Notes: generated from the sequence alone by a model not told the origin. 8,305 nucleotides of DNA from Sediminibacterium sp. (GCA_030158535.1 JAOASV010000127.1:1-8305); one strand, 5' to 3'; shown: positions 1 through 7,192, counted from the first letter of the stretch. Program-made: numbers and translations.

Positions 1-230
1 TCTTCAAGGTTGGCACCTGTACAGCTAATGATGGCAATTTTGTCTTGGCGAATCATTTCGGCAAGGCTAATACCTAATTCGGCGGTACTCATAGCACCCG
101 CTAAACTCACGAGCATTTTTCCACCTTCTAATAAATGGGTTTCGTAACCTTTTGCAGCATCCACTAATGCAGCCGCATTAAAATGTCGATAATGGTGCTC
201 AATAAACTGGGAAACAGGGCCTTTTGTCAT
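1..230 (-). CDS. Deoxyhypusine synthase family protein (partial, N-terminal 76 residues)
   Basis: The minus strand reads from an ATG at 228-230 to the window edge without a stop. The fragment begins MTKGPVSQFIEHHYRHFNAA and continues through LLEGGKMLVSLAGAMSTAELG (residues 33-53) to IAIISCTGANLE (65-76). This matches the N-terminal part of the deoxyhypusine synthase fold: the glycine/serine-rich segment and the T-G-A-N-x-E stretch correspond to the NAD-binding region of the eukaryotic enzyme. The catalytic lysine lies further on, outside the window. The eukaryotic enzyme moves an aminobutyl group from spermidine to eIF5A. Bacteria lack eIF5A, and some bacterial homologues are known to make polyamines such as homospermidine, so the substrate here cannot be named. 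The gene is divergent from the DUF2911 gene, with 64 bp between the starts. The family call is secure; the reaction is not. Confidence 0.85.
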   Translation of the reverse strand, partial: MTKGPVSQFIEHHYRHFNAAALVDAAKGYETHLLEGGKMLVSLAGAMSTAELGISLAEMIRQDKIAIISCTGANLE

Positions 231-249
231 GGTATTTAATTTGTGAGGG

Positions 250-257
250 CAAAAGTA
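250..257 (-). promoter_or_regulatory. Candidate Bacteroidetes -7 element for the deoxyhypusine-synthase-like gene
   Basis: The minus strand reads TACTTTTG, a full match to the Bacteroidetes -7 consensus TAnnTTTG, with its downstream edge about 19 nt before the ATG at 230. That would give a leader of roughly a dozen bases. No TTG is seen at the expected -33 distance, so support is half of a promoter only. On the plus strand of the same 64-bp divergent gap, TTTCTTTG (273-280) resembles a -7 box for the DUF2911 gene, but its nearest upstream TTG (241-243) is about 29 nt away, too far to claim. Confidence 0.4.
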
Positions 258-294
258 ATTTTTTTAACCGGTTTTCTTTGTTGAAATTTGAGCT

Positions 295-882
295 ATGAGA
301 CCCCTTTTTTTAGCCCTAGCGCTTATGACCAGCATTTTGGTGAGCGCCCAACAAAAACCCTCCGATTTAGATAAGTCCCCAATGGACATGAGTTATTGGC
401 CCGCTAATTTCCCCATGCTTAAATTAAGCGGAAAGGCTAGCGGTGAACCCTTTGCTAGGGTTATTTATGGAAGACCTCAAAAAAATGGACGTCCTTTATT
501 TGGAGACATTGTACAGTACAATACGATTTGGCGATTAGGCGCCAACGAAGCCACAGAAATTGAATTTTTTGTGCCCGTAAAAATTGCTGGAAAATTAGTG
601 CCTAAGGGGCGCTATACCCTTTACGGTATTCCAAACGAAAATAATTGGACCCTCATTTTAAATACAGATAATTTTAGCTGGGGTAATTTTAGTTACAACA
701 CTAAAAAAGATTTTTTACGTGTGCAAGTGCCCGTAACAAAAACCTTGGATAGCACCGATGCATTTACTTTATATTTTGAAGAAACTAGTTTAGGTGCCGG
801 TCTAATAATTATGTGGGATCAAGTAAAAGTAATGTTACCCATTTCATTTTCTAAAGAACCCATTACAAACAAAAAGAAATAG
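295..882 (+). CDS. Secreted DUF2911 domain protein
   Basis: The 195-residue product begins with a classic Sec signal peptide: an N-terminal Arg, a hydrophobic core (LFLALALMTSILV) and a probable cleavage after Ala18 in VSA-QQ. There is no lipobox cysteine, so a periplasmic or exported soluble protein is expected. The mature part carries the hallmarks of DUF2911, a family common in Bacteroidota: YGRPQKNGRPLFG (residues 58-70), WRLGANEATEIEF (79-91), then PKGRYTLYGIP (103-113) and W129-G130. The sequence alternates short hydrophobic strands and has no membrane segment after the signal, consistent with a beta-rich fold. The function of the family is not established, and I see no catalytic motif that would suggest one. 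The tail is lysine-rich (KKK at the C-terminus). It ends 18 bp before the cystathionine gamma-synthase-like gene on the same strand, so the two may be co-transcribed. The start is the ATG that gives a complete signal peptide. Confidence 0.9.
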   Translation: MRPLFLALALMTSILVSAQQKPSDLDKSPMDMSYWPANFPMLKLSGKASGEPFARVIYGRPQKNGRPLFGDIVQYNTIWRLGANEATEIEFFVPVKIAGKLVPKGRYTLYGIPNENNWTLILNTDNFSWGNFSYNTKKDFLRVQVPVTKTLDSTDAFTLYFEETSLGAGLIIMWDQVKVMLPISFSKEPITNKKK

Positions 883-900
883 CATTTTAAATTTACACTC

Positions 901-2040
901 ATGAAATTAGCAACCAAATATATACACGCTGGAACCGAGCCTGATCCATCTACTGGCGCGATCATGACACCAATTTATCAAACTTCTACGTATGTACAAG
1001 AAGCGCCTGGTGTTAACAAAGGATATGAGTACGCACGTAGCCAAAACCCAACCAGGGCAGCCCTTGAGAGCGCTTTTGCAGAAATTGAAAATGGAAAATT
1101 TGGACTCGCATTTAGTAGTGGTGTTGCTGCTACAGACGCTGTTATTACGCTCTTAGAACCAGGTGATGAAGTGATTGCAGCAAACGATATGTATGGTGGT
1201 ACGTATAGACTTTTCACTAAAATTTTTGCAAAATATAATATTGTGTTTACCTATGTAGATACCACTGATATCACTCAAATAGAAAAAGCTGTTTCTAGCA
1301 AAACAAAATTATTGTGGATTGAAACACCAACCAATCCACTCATGAATATTACAGATATTGCTGCAGTTGCAAGCATTGCAAAAAAGCACAACATTTTACT
1401 TTGCGTAGACAACACATTTGCTTCACCGTATTTACAAAATCCGCTAGACTTAGGTGCCGATATTGTGATGCACTCTGCTACCAAATATTTAGGTGGCCAT
1501 AGTGACGTGATACAAGGTTGCCTTGTTATGAACGATGCAGCGCTTCGCGAAAAATTATATTTTATTCAAAAGAGTAGAGGTGCCGTACCTGGCCCAATGG
1601 ATTGTTTTTTAGTGTTAAGAGGTATTAAAACCTTACACCTGCGTATGCAGCGACACTGCGAAAACGGGGCTGCTATGGCTGCCTTTTTAAAGCAGCATCC
1701 AAAGGTTGAACGCGTTTACTGGTGCGGGTTTGAAGACCATCCGGGTTATAGCGTTGCCAAAAAACAAATGCGTGGTTTTGGTGGCATGATGAGCTTTACT
1801 TTAAAAGATGACAGTGTTGAAAATGCGATTAGAGTACTTTCAAGTACCAAGGTTTTTGCACTCGCCGAAAGTTTAGGTGGCGTAGAATCACTGATCAATC
1901 ATCCGGCTTCTATGACGCACGCTTCTATTCCAAGAGAAGAAAGAATTAAAAACGGTCTTTCCGATAGTTTAATTAGACTAAGTGTGGGTGTAGAAGATAT
2001 TGAAGATTTAATAGCAGATATCAATAACGCAATTGGGTAA
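901..2040 (+). CDS. Cystathionine gamma-synthase / gamma-lyase family PLP enzyme
   Basis: A 379-residue cytosolic enzyme of the Cys/Met-metabolism PLP family (fold type I), about the usual length. Visible family residues are Y44 and R46 in the YxR motif (PLP phosphate from the neighbouring subunit), the SSGVAA loop (72-77), Y98 in NDMYGGT (stacks on the PLP ring), D170 in CVDNTFASPYL (pyridine nitrogen), and K195 in HSATKYLGGHSD (Schiff-base lysine). SLGGVESL (325-332) and R359 bind the substrate carboxylate. The family includes cystathionine gamma-synthase (metB: O-acyl-homoserine plus cysteine to cystathionine) and cystathionine gamma-lyase (cystathionine to cysteine plus 2-oxobutyrate). 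These share all of the residues above, so the direction of trans-sulfuration cannot be decided by eye; synthase is the usual annotation for such Bacteroidota proteins. It follows the DUF2911 gene by 18 bp and converges on the aminotransferase gene. No frame damage or missing key residue is seen. Confidence 0.93.
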   Translation: MKLATKYIHAGTEPDPSTGAIMTPIYQTSTYVQEAPGVNKGYEYARSQNPTRAALESAFAEIENGKFGLAFSSGVAATDAVITLLEPGDEVIAANDMYGGTYRLFTKIFAKYNIVFTYVDTTDITQIEKAVSSKTKLLWIETPTNPLMNITDIAAVASIAKKHNILLCVDNTFASPYLQNPLDLGADIVMHSATKYLGGHSDVIQGCLVMNDAALREKLYFIQKSRGAVPGPMDCFLVLRGIKTLHLRMQRHCENGAAMAAFLKQHPKVERVYWCGFEDHPGYSVAKKQMRGFGGMMSFTLKDDSVENAIRVLSSTKVFALAESLGGVESLINHPASMTHASIPREERIKNGLSDSLIRLSVGVEDIEDLIADINNAIG

Positions 2041-2045
2041 TATGA

Positions 2046-3188
2046 TTATTTGAGCGACGCTAATTTTTCTAGTGCACGCTGCAGGGTTTCTTCTTTTTTT
2101 GCAAAACAAAAACGGATTACTTTGTTGTCTGTTTTATTTTTATAAAACGCCGATACTGGTATGGTAGCAACGCCATATTCCTCAATGAGCTTCATGGCAA
2201 AATCAGTATCTGCTGCAGCTGAAATATTTGCGTAACTATAGCATTCAAAATAACTACCACTAGAAGGCAAACACTGTAGTGGCGTGGCTTTCATAAGATT
2301 TCTGAAATAATCACGCTTTACTTGCATTTGAGCGCCCAGTTGTAAATAAGCATCTTTGTTTTCCATATAAGTAGCAAGTGCTACTTGCTTAGGCGTGTCT
2401 GCACAAAAGGCATTAAACTGATGCACTTTGCGGTAGGCTTCCATTAAACCTGTATCACCAATACAATAGCCTAATTTCCATCCCGTAGCGTGATAAGTTT
2501 TGCCAAAAGAAAAACATACAAAACTACGCGCTAACAAATCCGGGTAACGAAGTATGCTTTGGTGCTCCACGCCATCATACACTAAATGCTCATACACTTC
2601 ATCACTTAGAATAATAATTTGCGTATCCGCAACAATTTGTCTTAACTCTTCAATATCATTTTTTGATAGTACCGTTCCAGTTGGATTGTGTGGTGAATTA
2701 ATCATGATGCACTTTGTACGTGCATTTATTTTTTCGCGAACCTTATCCCATGGAATACTATACGTTGGAAATTGAAGTGGAATGGTAACCGCCACGGCTC
2801 CATTGATTTCAATATTTGGAATATAGCTATCGTAACAAGGCTCAAACACAATCACTTCATCGCCTTTTTGTAAAATGGTAGTAAGGGCCGTGTAAATGGC
2901 ATACGTACCGCCTGGTGTAACAATGATATCAGAATCTGGAGAAATATGCGTCCCATAAAGCGCCGCTACTTTGCCCGCAATGGCCTCTCGGAGGGGTAAA
3001 TAACCATTTAAATGGGTGTACTGGTTATATCTGCGCATGGCAGCTGCCACCAGTTCTACAAGGTCTTGAGGCATGTCAAAATCCGGAAATCCCTGTCCTA
3101 AATTAACGGCGCCATGCTTTGCAGCCAGCTCACTCATCACCGTAAAAATGCTAATGCCGGTACTCGGTAATTTGGAGGTAACATGCAT
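2046..3188 (-). CDS. Class I/II PLP aminotransferase, methionine aminotransferase (YbdL)-like
   Basis: A 380-residue aspartate-aminotransferase-fold enzyme. It has NLGQGFPDFDMP (residues 29-40) and YTHLNGYLPLREAIA (57-71), typical of the methionine/kynurenine-type aminotransferases, and SPHNPTG (165-171) with N168 contacting PLP. Other PLP-site residues are D196 and Y199 in LSDEVYEHLVYDG, the Schiff-base K230 in FSFGKTYHATGWKLGY, K238 (phosphate) and R359 (substrate carboxylate). The closest family I recognise transaminates methionine and aromatic amino acids. A role in the last step of methionine salvage (2-keto-4-methylthiobutyrate to methionine) or in glutamine/kynurenine transamination is possible but inferred. 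The start codon lies 15 bp after the tolC stop, so it is probably the last gene of a pyrH-tolC-aminotransferase transcript. No Shine-Dalgarno is present. Its stop is 5 bp from that of the convergent trans-sulfuration gene, with no terminator hairpin between them. Specific substrate is uncertain; enzyme class is firm. Confidence 0.9.
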   Translation of the reverse strand: MHVTSKLPSTGISIFTVMSELAAKHGAVNLGQGFPDFDMPQDLVELVAAAMRRYNQYTHLNGYLPLREAIAGKVAALYGTHISPDSDIIVTPGGTYAIYTALTTILQKGDEVIVFEPCYDSYIPNIEINGAVAVTIPLQFPTYSIPWDKVREKINARTKCIMINSPHNPTGTVLSKNDIEELRQIVADTQIIILSDEVYEHLVYDGVEHQSILRYPDLLARSFVCFSFGKTYHATGWKLGYCIGDTGLMEAYRKVHQFNAFCADTPKQVALATYMENKDAYLQLGAQMQVKRDYFRNLMKATPLQCLPSSGSYFECYSYANISAAADTDFAMKLIEEYGVATIPVSAFYKNKTDNKVIRFCFAKKEETLQRALEKLASLK

Positions 3189-3203
3189 ACAGGATGTATA
3201 AAA

Positions 3204-4502
3204 TTATAAAGCCAATTTGCTTACAAGTCTATTCAGTTCTATTTCTGCAATTTTTGCAGTGTACTGAAGGTTCACTAAACGGTAACCCGCATTTTCAAAA
3301 CTTTGTTGCGCCTGACGTACATCAATAATAGTTGCTTGTGCGAGTTCAAATTTTTGCATCACCAAATCTAGTAACTGACTAGAAAGCGCATAGTTATCCG
3401 TTTCTGTTTGCAGTTGTGCAAGTGCGTTGGTGTAGGCGTTAAATGTTTTGACAGCATTTGTTTCTAAGGTAAGCGCTAGATTTTCTTGTTGAAGTTTTGC
3501 ACTTCTCGTATTGATAGCCGCTACTTGACCCTGACGCTTAAATACTGAACCATTATAGAGCGGCACACTTAGGTTTACACCAAAAAATGGACCATAACTT
3601 TGGTTGAGTAAGATAAATCCTGCTGCGCTTTTATTGCTATTCAAATTAAAACCAGTGGTTGCTCTTAAAGATGGCATACGAAGCGCTGCCGTTTCTTTTT
3701 CGATGAGTTGATTGATGGTGATTTGAGTAGCTGCTGCTAAATAATCTGGATTAGAAGGCAGGGCACCTTTGATATTTTCTAAAGACAAATTTTTATCAAT
3801 CGCAATTATATCATCAATCACAATAACAGAATCCGGCGCCTGAATCATGGACTGTAACAAGTCTGCTTTACTTTGCTTGATAATTAAATGCTGTGTTTGG
3901 AGGGCTTGTTTTTGTTGATTTAAATCCAGCTTGGCTTGATAAATATCTGCATTATTCGCAAGGCCTGCTTCTTTGCGCGCTTCTAACAAATCCAATCTTT
4001 TTTGAAAAACGTCGATTGATTTTTGAATGGTTTTTAGCAGCTCTTGTTGACGGACAATTTCATAATAACGTACACTAACAAGTGCCATTGTATTTTGAAG
4101 TTGCGCATTGAGTACGTTTTTATTAAGTAGTTCTAATTGCGCCAATCTTTTTTGAGTAGCTACAACACGGTTGCCATTATAAAGTAACATACTTCCAGTA
4201 ACACCCATTTGTAAAATGTTAGATCCTACATTGTTACGCTGCGTGTTACGGTTAGCGTCCGGAAATTTTTGATTGATTGAAATAATTTGTTCGTTATCAG
4301 AAGCCGTAAGATTCAGTGTTGGCAAGGCTCCTGCAACACCTGGGTTGTTGTTAATATTACTTATGGCTAGTTGGTTTCTAACCAGTTCAATATCGTAACT
4401 ATTTTTTAGCGCGATTGCAATGGCGTCAGATAAACTTAATTTTTGTTGCGCATTTACTTGTGAAGCAGCAACAATAAATATTACAAGGAGCCATTTTTTC
4501 AT
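3204..4502 (-). CDS. TolC-family outer membrane efflux protein
   Basis: A 432-residue product starting MKKWLLVIFIVAASQVNAQQ: signal peptide with probable cleavage after Ala18, and no lipobox cysteine. The mature protein has the internal duplication of TolC-type channels. Each half has long alpha-helical, Gln/Leu/Lys-rich stretches (about 113-222 and 323-428) and a beta-strand motif ending LYNG (GSMLLYNG at 103-110, LSVPLYNG at 311-318). Such trimers form the outer-membrane and periplasmic tunnel of tripartite efflux or type I secretion systems. The reading frame can be extended to a TTG at 4529, adding nine residues and overlapping the end of pyrH. I reject that start because it would bury the signal peptide; the ATG at 4500-4502 gives a clean N-terminus 19 bp after pyrH. 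No membrane-fusion or inner-membrane pump gene adjoins it, so its partners and cargo are unknown. Probably co-transcribed with pyrH and the aminotransferase. Confidence 0.9.
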   Translation of the reverse strand: MKKWLLVIFIVAASQVNAQQKLSLSDAIAIALKNSYDIELVRNQLAISNINNNPGVAGALPTLNLTASDNEQIISINQKFPDANRNTQRNNVGSNILQMGVTGSMLLYNGNRVVATQKRLAQLELLNKNVLNAQLQNTMALVSVRYYEIVRQQELLKTIQKSIDVFQKRLDLLEARKEAGLANNADIYQAKLDLNQQKQALQTQHLIIKQSKADLLQSMIQAPDSVIVIDDIIAIDKNLSLENIKGALPSNPDYLAAATQITINQLIEKETAALRMPSLRATTGFNLNSNKSAAGFILLNQSYGPFFGVNLSVPLYNGSVFKRQGQVAAINTRSAKLQQENLALTLETNAVKTFNAYTNALAQLQTETDNYALSSQLLDLVMQKFELAQATIIDVRQAQQSFENAGYRLVNLQYTAKIAEIELNRLVSKLAL

Positions 4503-4521
4503 GTGTCCAGTTTTTATTTGA

Positions 4522-5238
4522 TTAACCAACCAGTGTCCCTACTTGCATCCCTTCAACCACTTTTAATAAGTTGCCTGGTTTGTTCATGTCAAACACAATG
4601 ATGGGTAATTTATTTTCCATGCACAGCGTAAATGCTGTCATGTCCATAACTTTTAAATTTTTAGAAATGCATTCCTGAAAACCAATGGTTTCAAATTTAG
4701 TAGCCGTAGGATCTTTTTCAGGATCGGCGCTGTACACACCATCTACGCGTGTGCCTTTTAAAATCACATCGGCCTTCATTTCAATGGCACGTAAAGAACC
4801 TGCAGTATCGGTAGTGAAATAAGGATTACCTGTACCAGCACCAAATATGACAACGCGGCCTTTTTCTAAATGTCTTAATGCTTTGCGGCGGATATACGGT
4901 TCTGCCACCTGCTCCATATTAATTGCACTTTGTAAGCGGGTGTAGACACCAATTTTTTCTAACATCGCTTGCATCGCCATGGCGTTTATAACCGTTGCGA
5001 GCATGCCCATATAATCACCGTGTGCGCGCTCAATGCCGCTATCGGCTTCATTCATGCCCCTGTAAATATTGCCACCGCCAATAACAATGGCAACTTGAAC
5101 GCCTAAATCAACTACTTTTTTAATATCCTGCGCGTACTGCTCAATAATTTTTGGATTGAACGGATCGCCGTTTTTTTGTTCACCTAATAAGGCTTCGCCT
5201 GATAATTTAAGTAAGATTCTTTTGTACTTAGGAAGCAT
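4522..5238 (-). CDS. pyrH: UMP kinase
   Basis: A 238-residue bacterial UMP kinase of the amino-acid-kinase fold; it phosphorylates UMP to UDP with ATP, the committed step to UTP and CTP, and acts as a cytosolic hexamer. Visible motifs are KRILLKLSGEAL (residues 6-17, phosphate/ATP site), IGGGNIYRG (53-61), HGDYMGMLATVINA (73-86, with D75 at the UMP site), GTGNPYFTTDTA (135-146) and ILKGTRVDGVYSADP (159-173, nucleotide-binding loop). Length matches the family. In many bacteria the order is rpsB-tsf-pyrH-frr; here pyrH follows tsf but a strong terminator lies between, and tolC, not frr, comes next. The leader has no Shine-Dalgarno sequence. The ATG at 5236-5238 fits the family N-terminus (a few residues before KRILLKLSGEAL). 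Confidence 0.97.
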   Translation of the reverse strand: MLPKYKRILLKLSGEALLGEQKNGDPFNPKIIEQYAQDIKKVVDLGVQVAIVIGGGNIYRGMNEADSGIERAHGDYMGMLATVINAMAMQAMLEKIGVYTRLQSAINMEQVAEPYIRRKALRHLEKGRVVIFGAGTGNPYFTTDTAGSLRAIEMKADVILKGTRVDGVYSADPEKDPTATKFETIGFQECISKNLKVMDMTAFTLCMENKLPIIVFDMNKPGNLLKVVEGMQVGTLVG

Positions 5239-5257
5239 AATGGGTCATTTATATATG

Positions 5258-5288
5258 CAAATAACCTCAATTTTTAGCCAAGTGCCAA
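5258..5288 (-). promoter_or_regulatory. Weak candidate promoter for pyrH
   Basis: Between the tsf terminator and pyrH the minus strand has TTG (5286-5288), a 20-nt spacer and GTTATTTG (5258-5265). The spacing fits the Bacteroidetes -33/-7 promoter, and the TTTG half of TAnnTTTG is intact, but the leading TA is not. Transcription would begin about a dozen bases before the pyrH ATG. The position just after a terminator makes a fresh promoter plausible; the match alone is weak. Confidence 0.3.
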
Positions 5289-5301
5289 AGAAAACCGAGC
5301 C

Positions 5302-5331
5302 AAAAAAAAAGAGGCCCGTGAGGGCCTCTTT
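5302..5331 (-). terminator. Rho-independent terminator after tsf
   Basis: Read on the minus strand, AAAGAGGCCC, loop TCAC, GGGCCTCTTT, then an unbroken T-run (nine Ts including the paired ones). The core stem GAGGCCC/GGGCCTC is perfect and GC-rich in an AT-rich region. It lies 24 bp after the tsf stop and 63 bp before pyrH, so it should end or strongly reduce the ribosomal-protein transcript. Read on the plus strand the hairpin is followed by TTTATATAAG, a poor U-tract, and no plus-strand gene precedes it. Confidence 0.9.
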
Positions 5332-5355
5332 ATATAAGCAGTTTGAAACTACAAT

Positions 5356-6192
5356 TTAACCTAAAGCTACACGCTTAAACTCTGTAACAACAACGTCGCC
5401 AGCAGATTTTAAGTAAGCTTCAACGCTGATTCCGCCGTCTTTCACAAAAGCTTGCGCTAAAAGGGTATTTTCTTTGAAGAAAGCATTGATTTTACCTTCT
5501 GCAATTTTAGCTACCATTTCGTCTGGTTTGCCAGCCATCTTAGGATCTTCTTTCATGGTATCGATGATGATAGCACGCTCTCTTTCAATAACATCAGCAG
5601 GAATAGAATTTGCATCAACAGCAAGTGGATTCATCGCTGCAATTTGCATTGCTACGTCTCTACCAGCTTCTGCTGCTTCTTTATTTAATCCTACTAATAC
5701 ACCCATACGGTTTGCACCGTGGATATAAGATGCTACATAAGCAGCTTCTACTCTTTCGAATTTAGCAACACCAATTTTTTCACCGATAGAAGCTAATTTA
5801 TCGTTGATCATATCAGACACTTTAGCGCCGTTGATCACTACTTCATTTAATTCTTCAGCAGATTTTACATCGTTTGCAACAGCAGCATCAGCAATGCTTT
5901 GCGCGAAAGCAACGAACTCAGCATTCTTAGAAACGAAATCTGTTTCACAAGAAATACATACTACAAATCCAACTTTTTTATCGGCAGAAGTTTGTGCAAT
6001 AATTACACCTTCTTTTGCTTCACGGTCGCTACGTTTTGCAGCAACTTTTTGTCCTTGCTTTCTTAACCAATCAATAGCCGCTTCAAAATCACCAGCAGAT
6101 TCTGTTAATGCTTTACGGCAATCCATCATACCCGCACCAGTTGCCTGACGGAGCTTGTTAATATCTTGGGCTGTAATGTTTACAGTACTCAT
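5356..6192 (-). CDS. tsf: Translation elongation factor Ts
   Basis: A 278-residue EF-Ts, the guanine-nucleotide exchange factor that releases GDP from EF-Tu. The N-terminal UBA-like domain (residues 1-55) carries the signature LRQATGAGMMDCRKAL (14-29). It is followed by the core with CETDFVSKN (82-90), whose TDFV (84-87) inserts near the EF-Tu magnesium site, and a second core signature near YIHGANRMGVLVGL (156-169). The C-terminal segment (about 225-278) includes the helical arm and the final strand. Length is near that of E. coli EF-Ts (about 283). It lies 85 bp after rpsB with a hairpin in the gap and is followed by a strong terminator, so it closes the rplM-rpsI-rpsB-tsf operon. The ATG is preceded by an A/T-rich leader with no Shine-Dalgarno. 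The start fits the family N-terminus. Confidence 0.97.
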   Translation of the reverse strand: MSTVNITAQDINKLRQATGAGMMDCRKALTESAGDFEAAIDWLRKQGQKVAAKRSDREAKEGVIIAQTSADKKVGFVVCISCETDFVSKNAEFVAFAQSIADAAVANDVKSAEELNEVVINGAKVSDMINDKLASIGEKIGVAKFERVEAAYVASYIHGANRMGVLVGLNKEAAEAGRDVAMQIAAMNPLAVDANSIPADVIERERAIIIDTMKEDPKMAGKPDEMVAKIAEGKINAFFKENTLLAQAFVKDGGISVEAYLKSAGDVVVTEFKRVALG

Positions 6193-6218
6193 AATAATTA
6201 ATTTTTAGGCTTTATAAA

Positions 6219-6267
6219 AATTGGGCCATAAGTCATTACCAAAAGGTATTGAAGTGATGGCCCAATT
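6219..6267 (-). terminator. Hairpin with short U-run in the rpsB-tsf gap (possible attenuator)
   Basis: The minus strand carries a perfect 11-bp inverted repeat, AATTGGGCCAT (6257-6267) and ATGGCCCAATT (6219-6229). An inner helper stem brings together TACC and GGTA around an AAAA/TTTT loop at 6241-6244. The second arm runs into TTT, giving five consecutive Ts, then ATAAAG. This resembles an intrinsic terminator with a weak U-tract, 10 bases after the rpsB stop and 26 bases before the tsf start. Partial termination or mRNA-end protection would let S2 and EF-Ts be made in different amounts; this is inference from structure only. Confidence 0.5.
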
Positions 6268-6277
6268 GAGTTGTAAT

Positions 6278-7156
6278 TTATTTTCCAGCAGCAGGACGAC
6301 GTGTTCCTGTTGTGGTACGACGCTTAGGAGCAGCACCATCTGCGCTTGCAGGTGCTCTGCGACCGCCGCGACCAGCTTCAGCTTGCGCTTCTGCTTCTAG
6401 TCTACGAGCTTTTGCTTCGTTTTCGTTGTTTGAATCATCAGACTCGTCGTCATCTTTAGATGCTTGACGCTCTGCTAAACCTTCTGCAATTGCAGCAACG
6501 ATGTAGTTGGTAATGATTGCAATAGATTTTGTTGCATCATCATTTGCAGGTACTGCAAAGTCAACTTTATTAGGATCACAGTTGGTATCAACCATACCAA
6601 AAGTGGTAATGCCTAAACGTTTTGCTTCTGCAAGTGCAATATGTTCTACACCAATATCTACTAAGAAAAGTGCAGCTGGTAAACGGCCTAATTGCGCGAT
6701 ACCACCTAATACTTTTTCCATTTTTTCTTTATCACGACTTAAAGTAAGACGCTCTTTTTTAGTTAAGCTTTCTGCGCTTCCGTCAGCTAACATTTTTTCA
6801 ATGCTTTGCATCTTTTTAACGCTCTTACGAACTGTGTTGAAGTTGGTAAGCATACCACCTAACCAACGCTCAGTTGCATAAGGCATGTTTACACGCTTCG
6901 CACATTCGCTCACGATTTCTTTTGCCTGCTTTTTAGTAGCAACAAACATGATCTTCTTACCACTCTTTGCAATTTGCTTAACAGCGGCAGCAGCTTCTTG
7001 TAAGTGATCTACTGTTTTATTGAGGTCAATAATGTGAATACCTTTCTTCTCAGCAAAGATGTAAGGTAACATCTTAGGATTCCACTTCTTTTTGAGGTGA
7101 CCAAAGTGTACGCCGGCCTCCAAAAGTTGTTGCTGTAATGAAGTATTATTTTCCAT
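6278..7156 (-). CDS. rpsB: 30S ribosomal protein S2 with extended C-terminal tail
   Basis: A 292-residue S2 (uS2). The conserved core covers about residues 5-230: LLEAGVHFGHLKKKWNPKM (11-29), KGIHIIDLNKT (38-48), FVATKKQAKEIV (71-82), ERWLGGMLTNFNTVRKS (96-112, S2 signature), LPAALFLVDIGVEHIALAEA (159-178, second signature) and GMVDTNCDPNKVDFAVPAND (187-206). E. coli S2 has about 241 residues; here roughly 60 more follow. The first part of the tail is acidic (KDDDESDDSNNENE, 234-247), then an Ala/Glu/Arg segment likely helical (248-262), then a basic, Gly/Ala/Pro-rich end (263-292) that looks disordered. The tail has no frame damage and continues the same frame. The gene is 36 bp after rpsI and 85 bp before tsf. 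No Shine-Dalgarno is present. Core identity is certain; the role of the tail is unknown. Confidence 0.97.
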   Translation of the reverse strand: MENNTSLQQQLLEAGVHFGHLKKKWNPKMLPYIFAEKKGIHIIDLNKTVDHLQEAAAAVKQIAKSGKKIMFVATKKQAKEIVSECAKRVNMPYATERWLGGMLTNFNTVRKSVKKMQSIEKMLADGSAESLTKKERLTLSRDKEKMEKVLGGIAQLGRLPAALFLVDIGVEHIALAEAKRLGITTFGMVDTNCDPNKVDFAVPANDDATKSIAIITNYIVAAIAEGLAERQASKDDDESDDSNNENEAKARRLEAEAQAEAGRGGRRAPASADGAAPKRRTTTGTRRPAAGK

Positions 7157-7192
7157 TGTATGATTGTATAATTTGTTAGAGTATAAGTTTGA

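Noticed and set aside
978..1484. Minus-strand frames (79 and 69 codons) opposite the trans-sulfuration gene
   Set aside because: They lie wholly within a clearly coding gene on the other strand and show no family features.
4503..4529. A nine-residue extension of the TolC-like protein from a TTG at 4529
   Set aside because: It overlaps pyrH and would place polar residues before a complete signal peptide that starts at the ATG at 4502.
5474..6148. Plus-strand open frames opposite tsf (84 and 114 codons)
   Set aside because: Antisense shadows of a well-conserved gene; Ala/Ser/Thr-rich translations typical of reverse-strand reading, without a promoter.
6240..6249. TACCTTTTG on the minus strand in the rpsB-tsf gap, resembling a -7 promoter box
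   Set aside because: It has one base too many for TAnnTTTG, the upstream TTG is only about 14 nt away, and it lies in the hairpin's inner stem and loop.
6507..6881. Plus-strand 124-codon frame opposite rpsB
   Set aside because: Antisense shadow of the conserved S2 core; no start context or protein motif.
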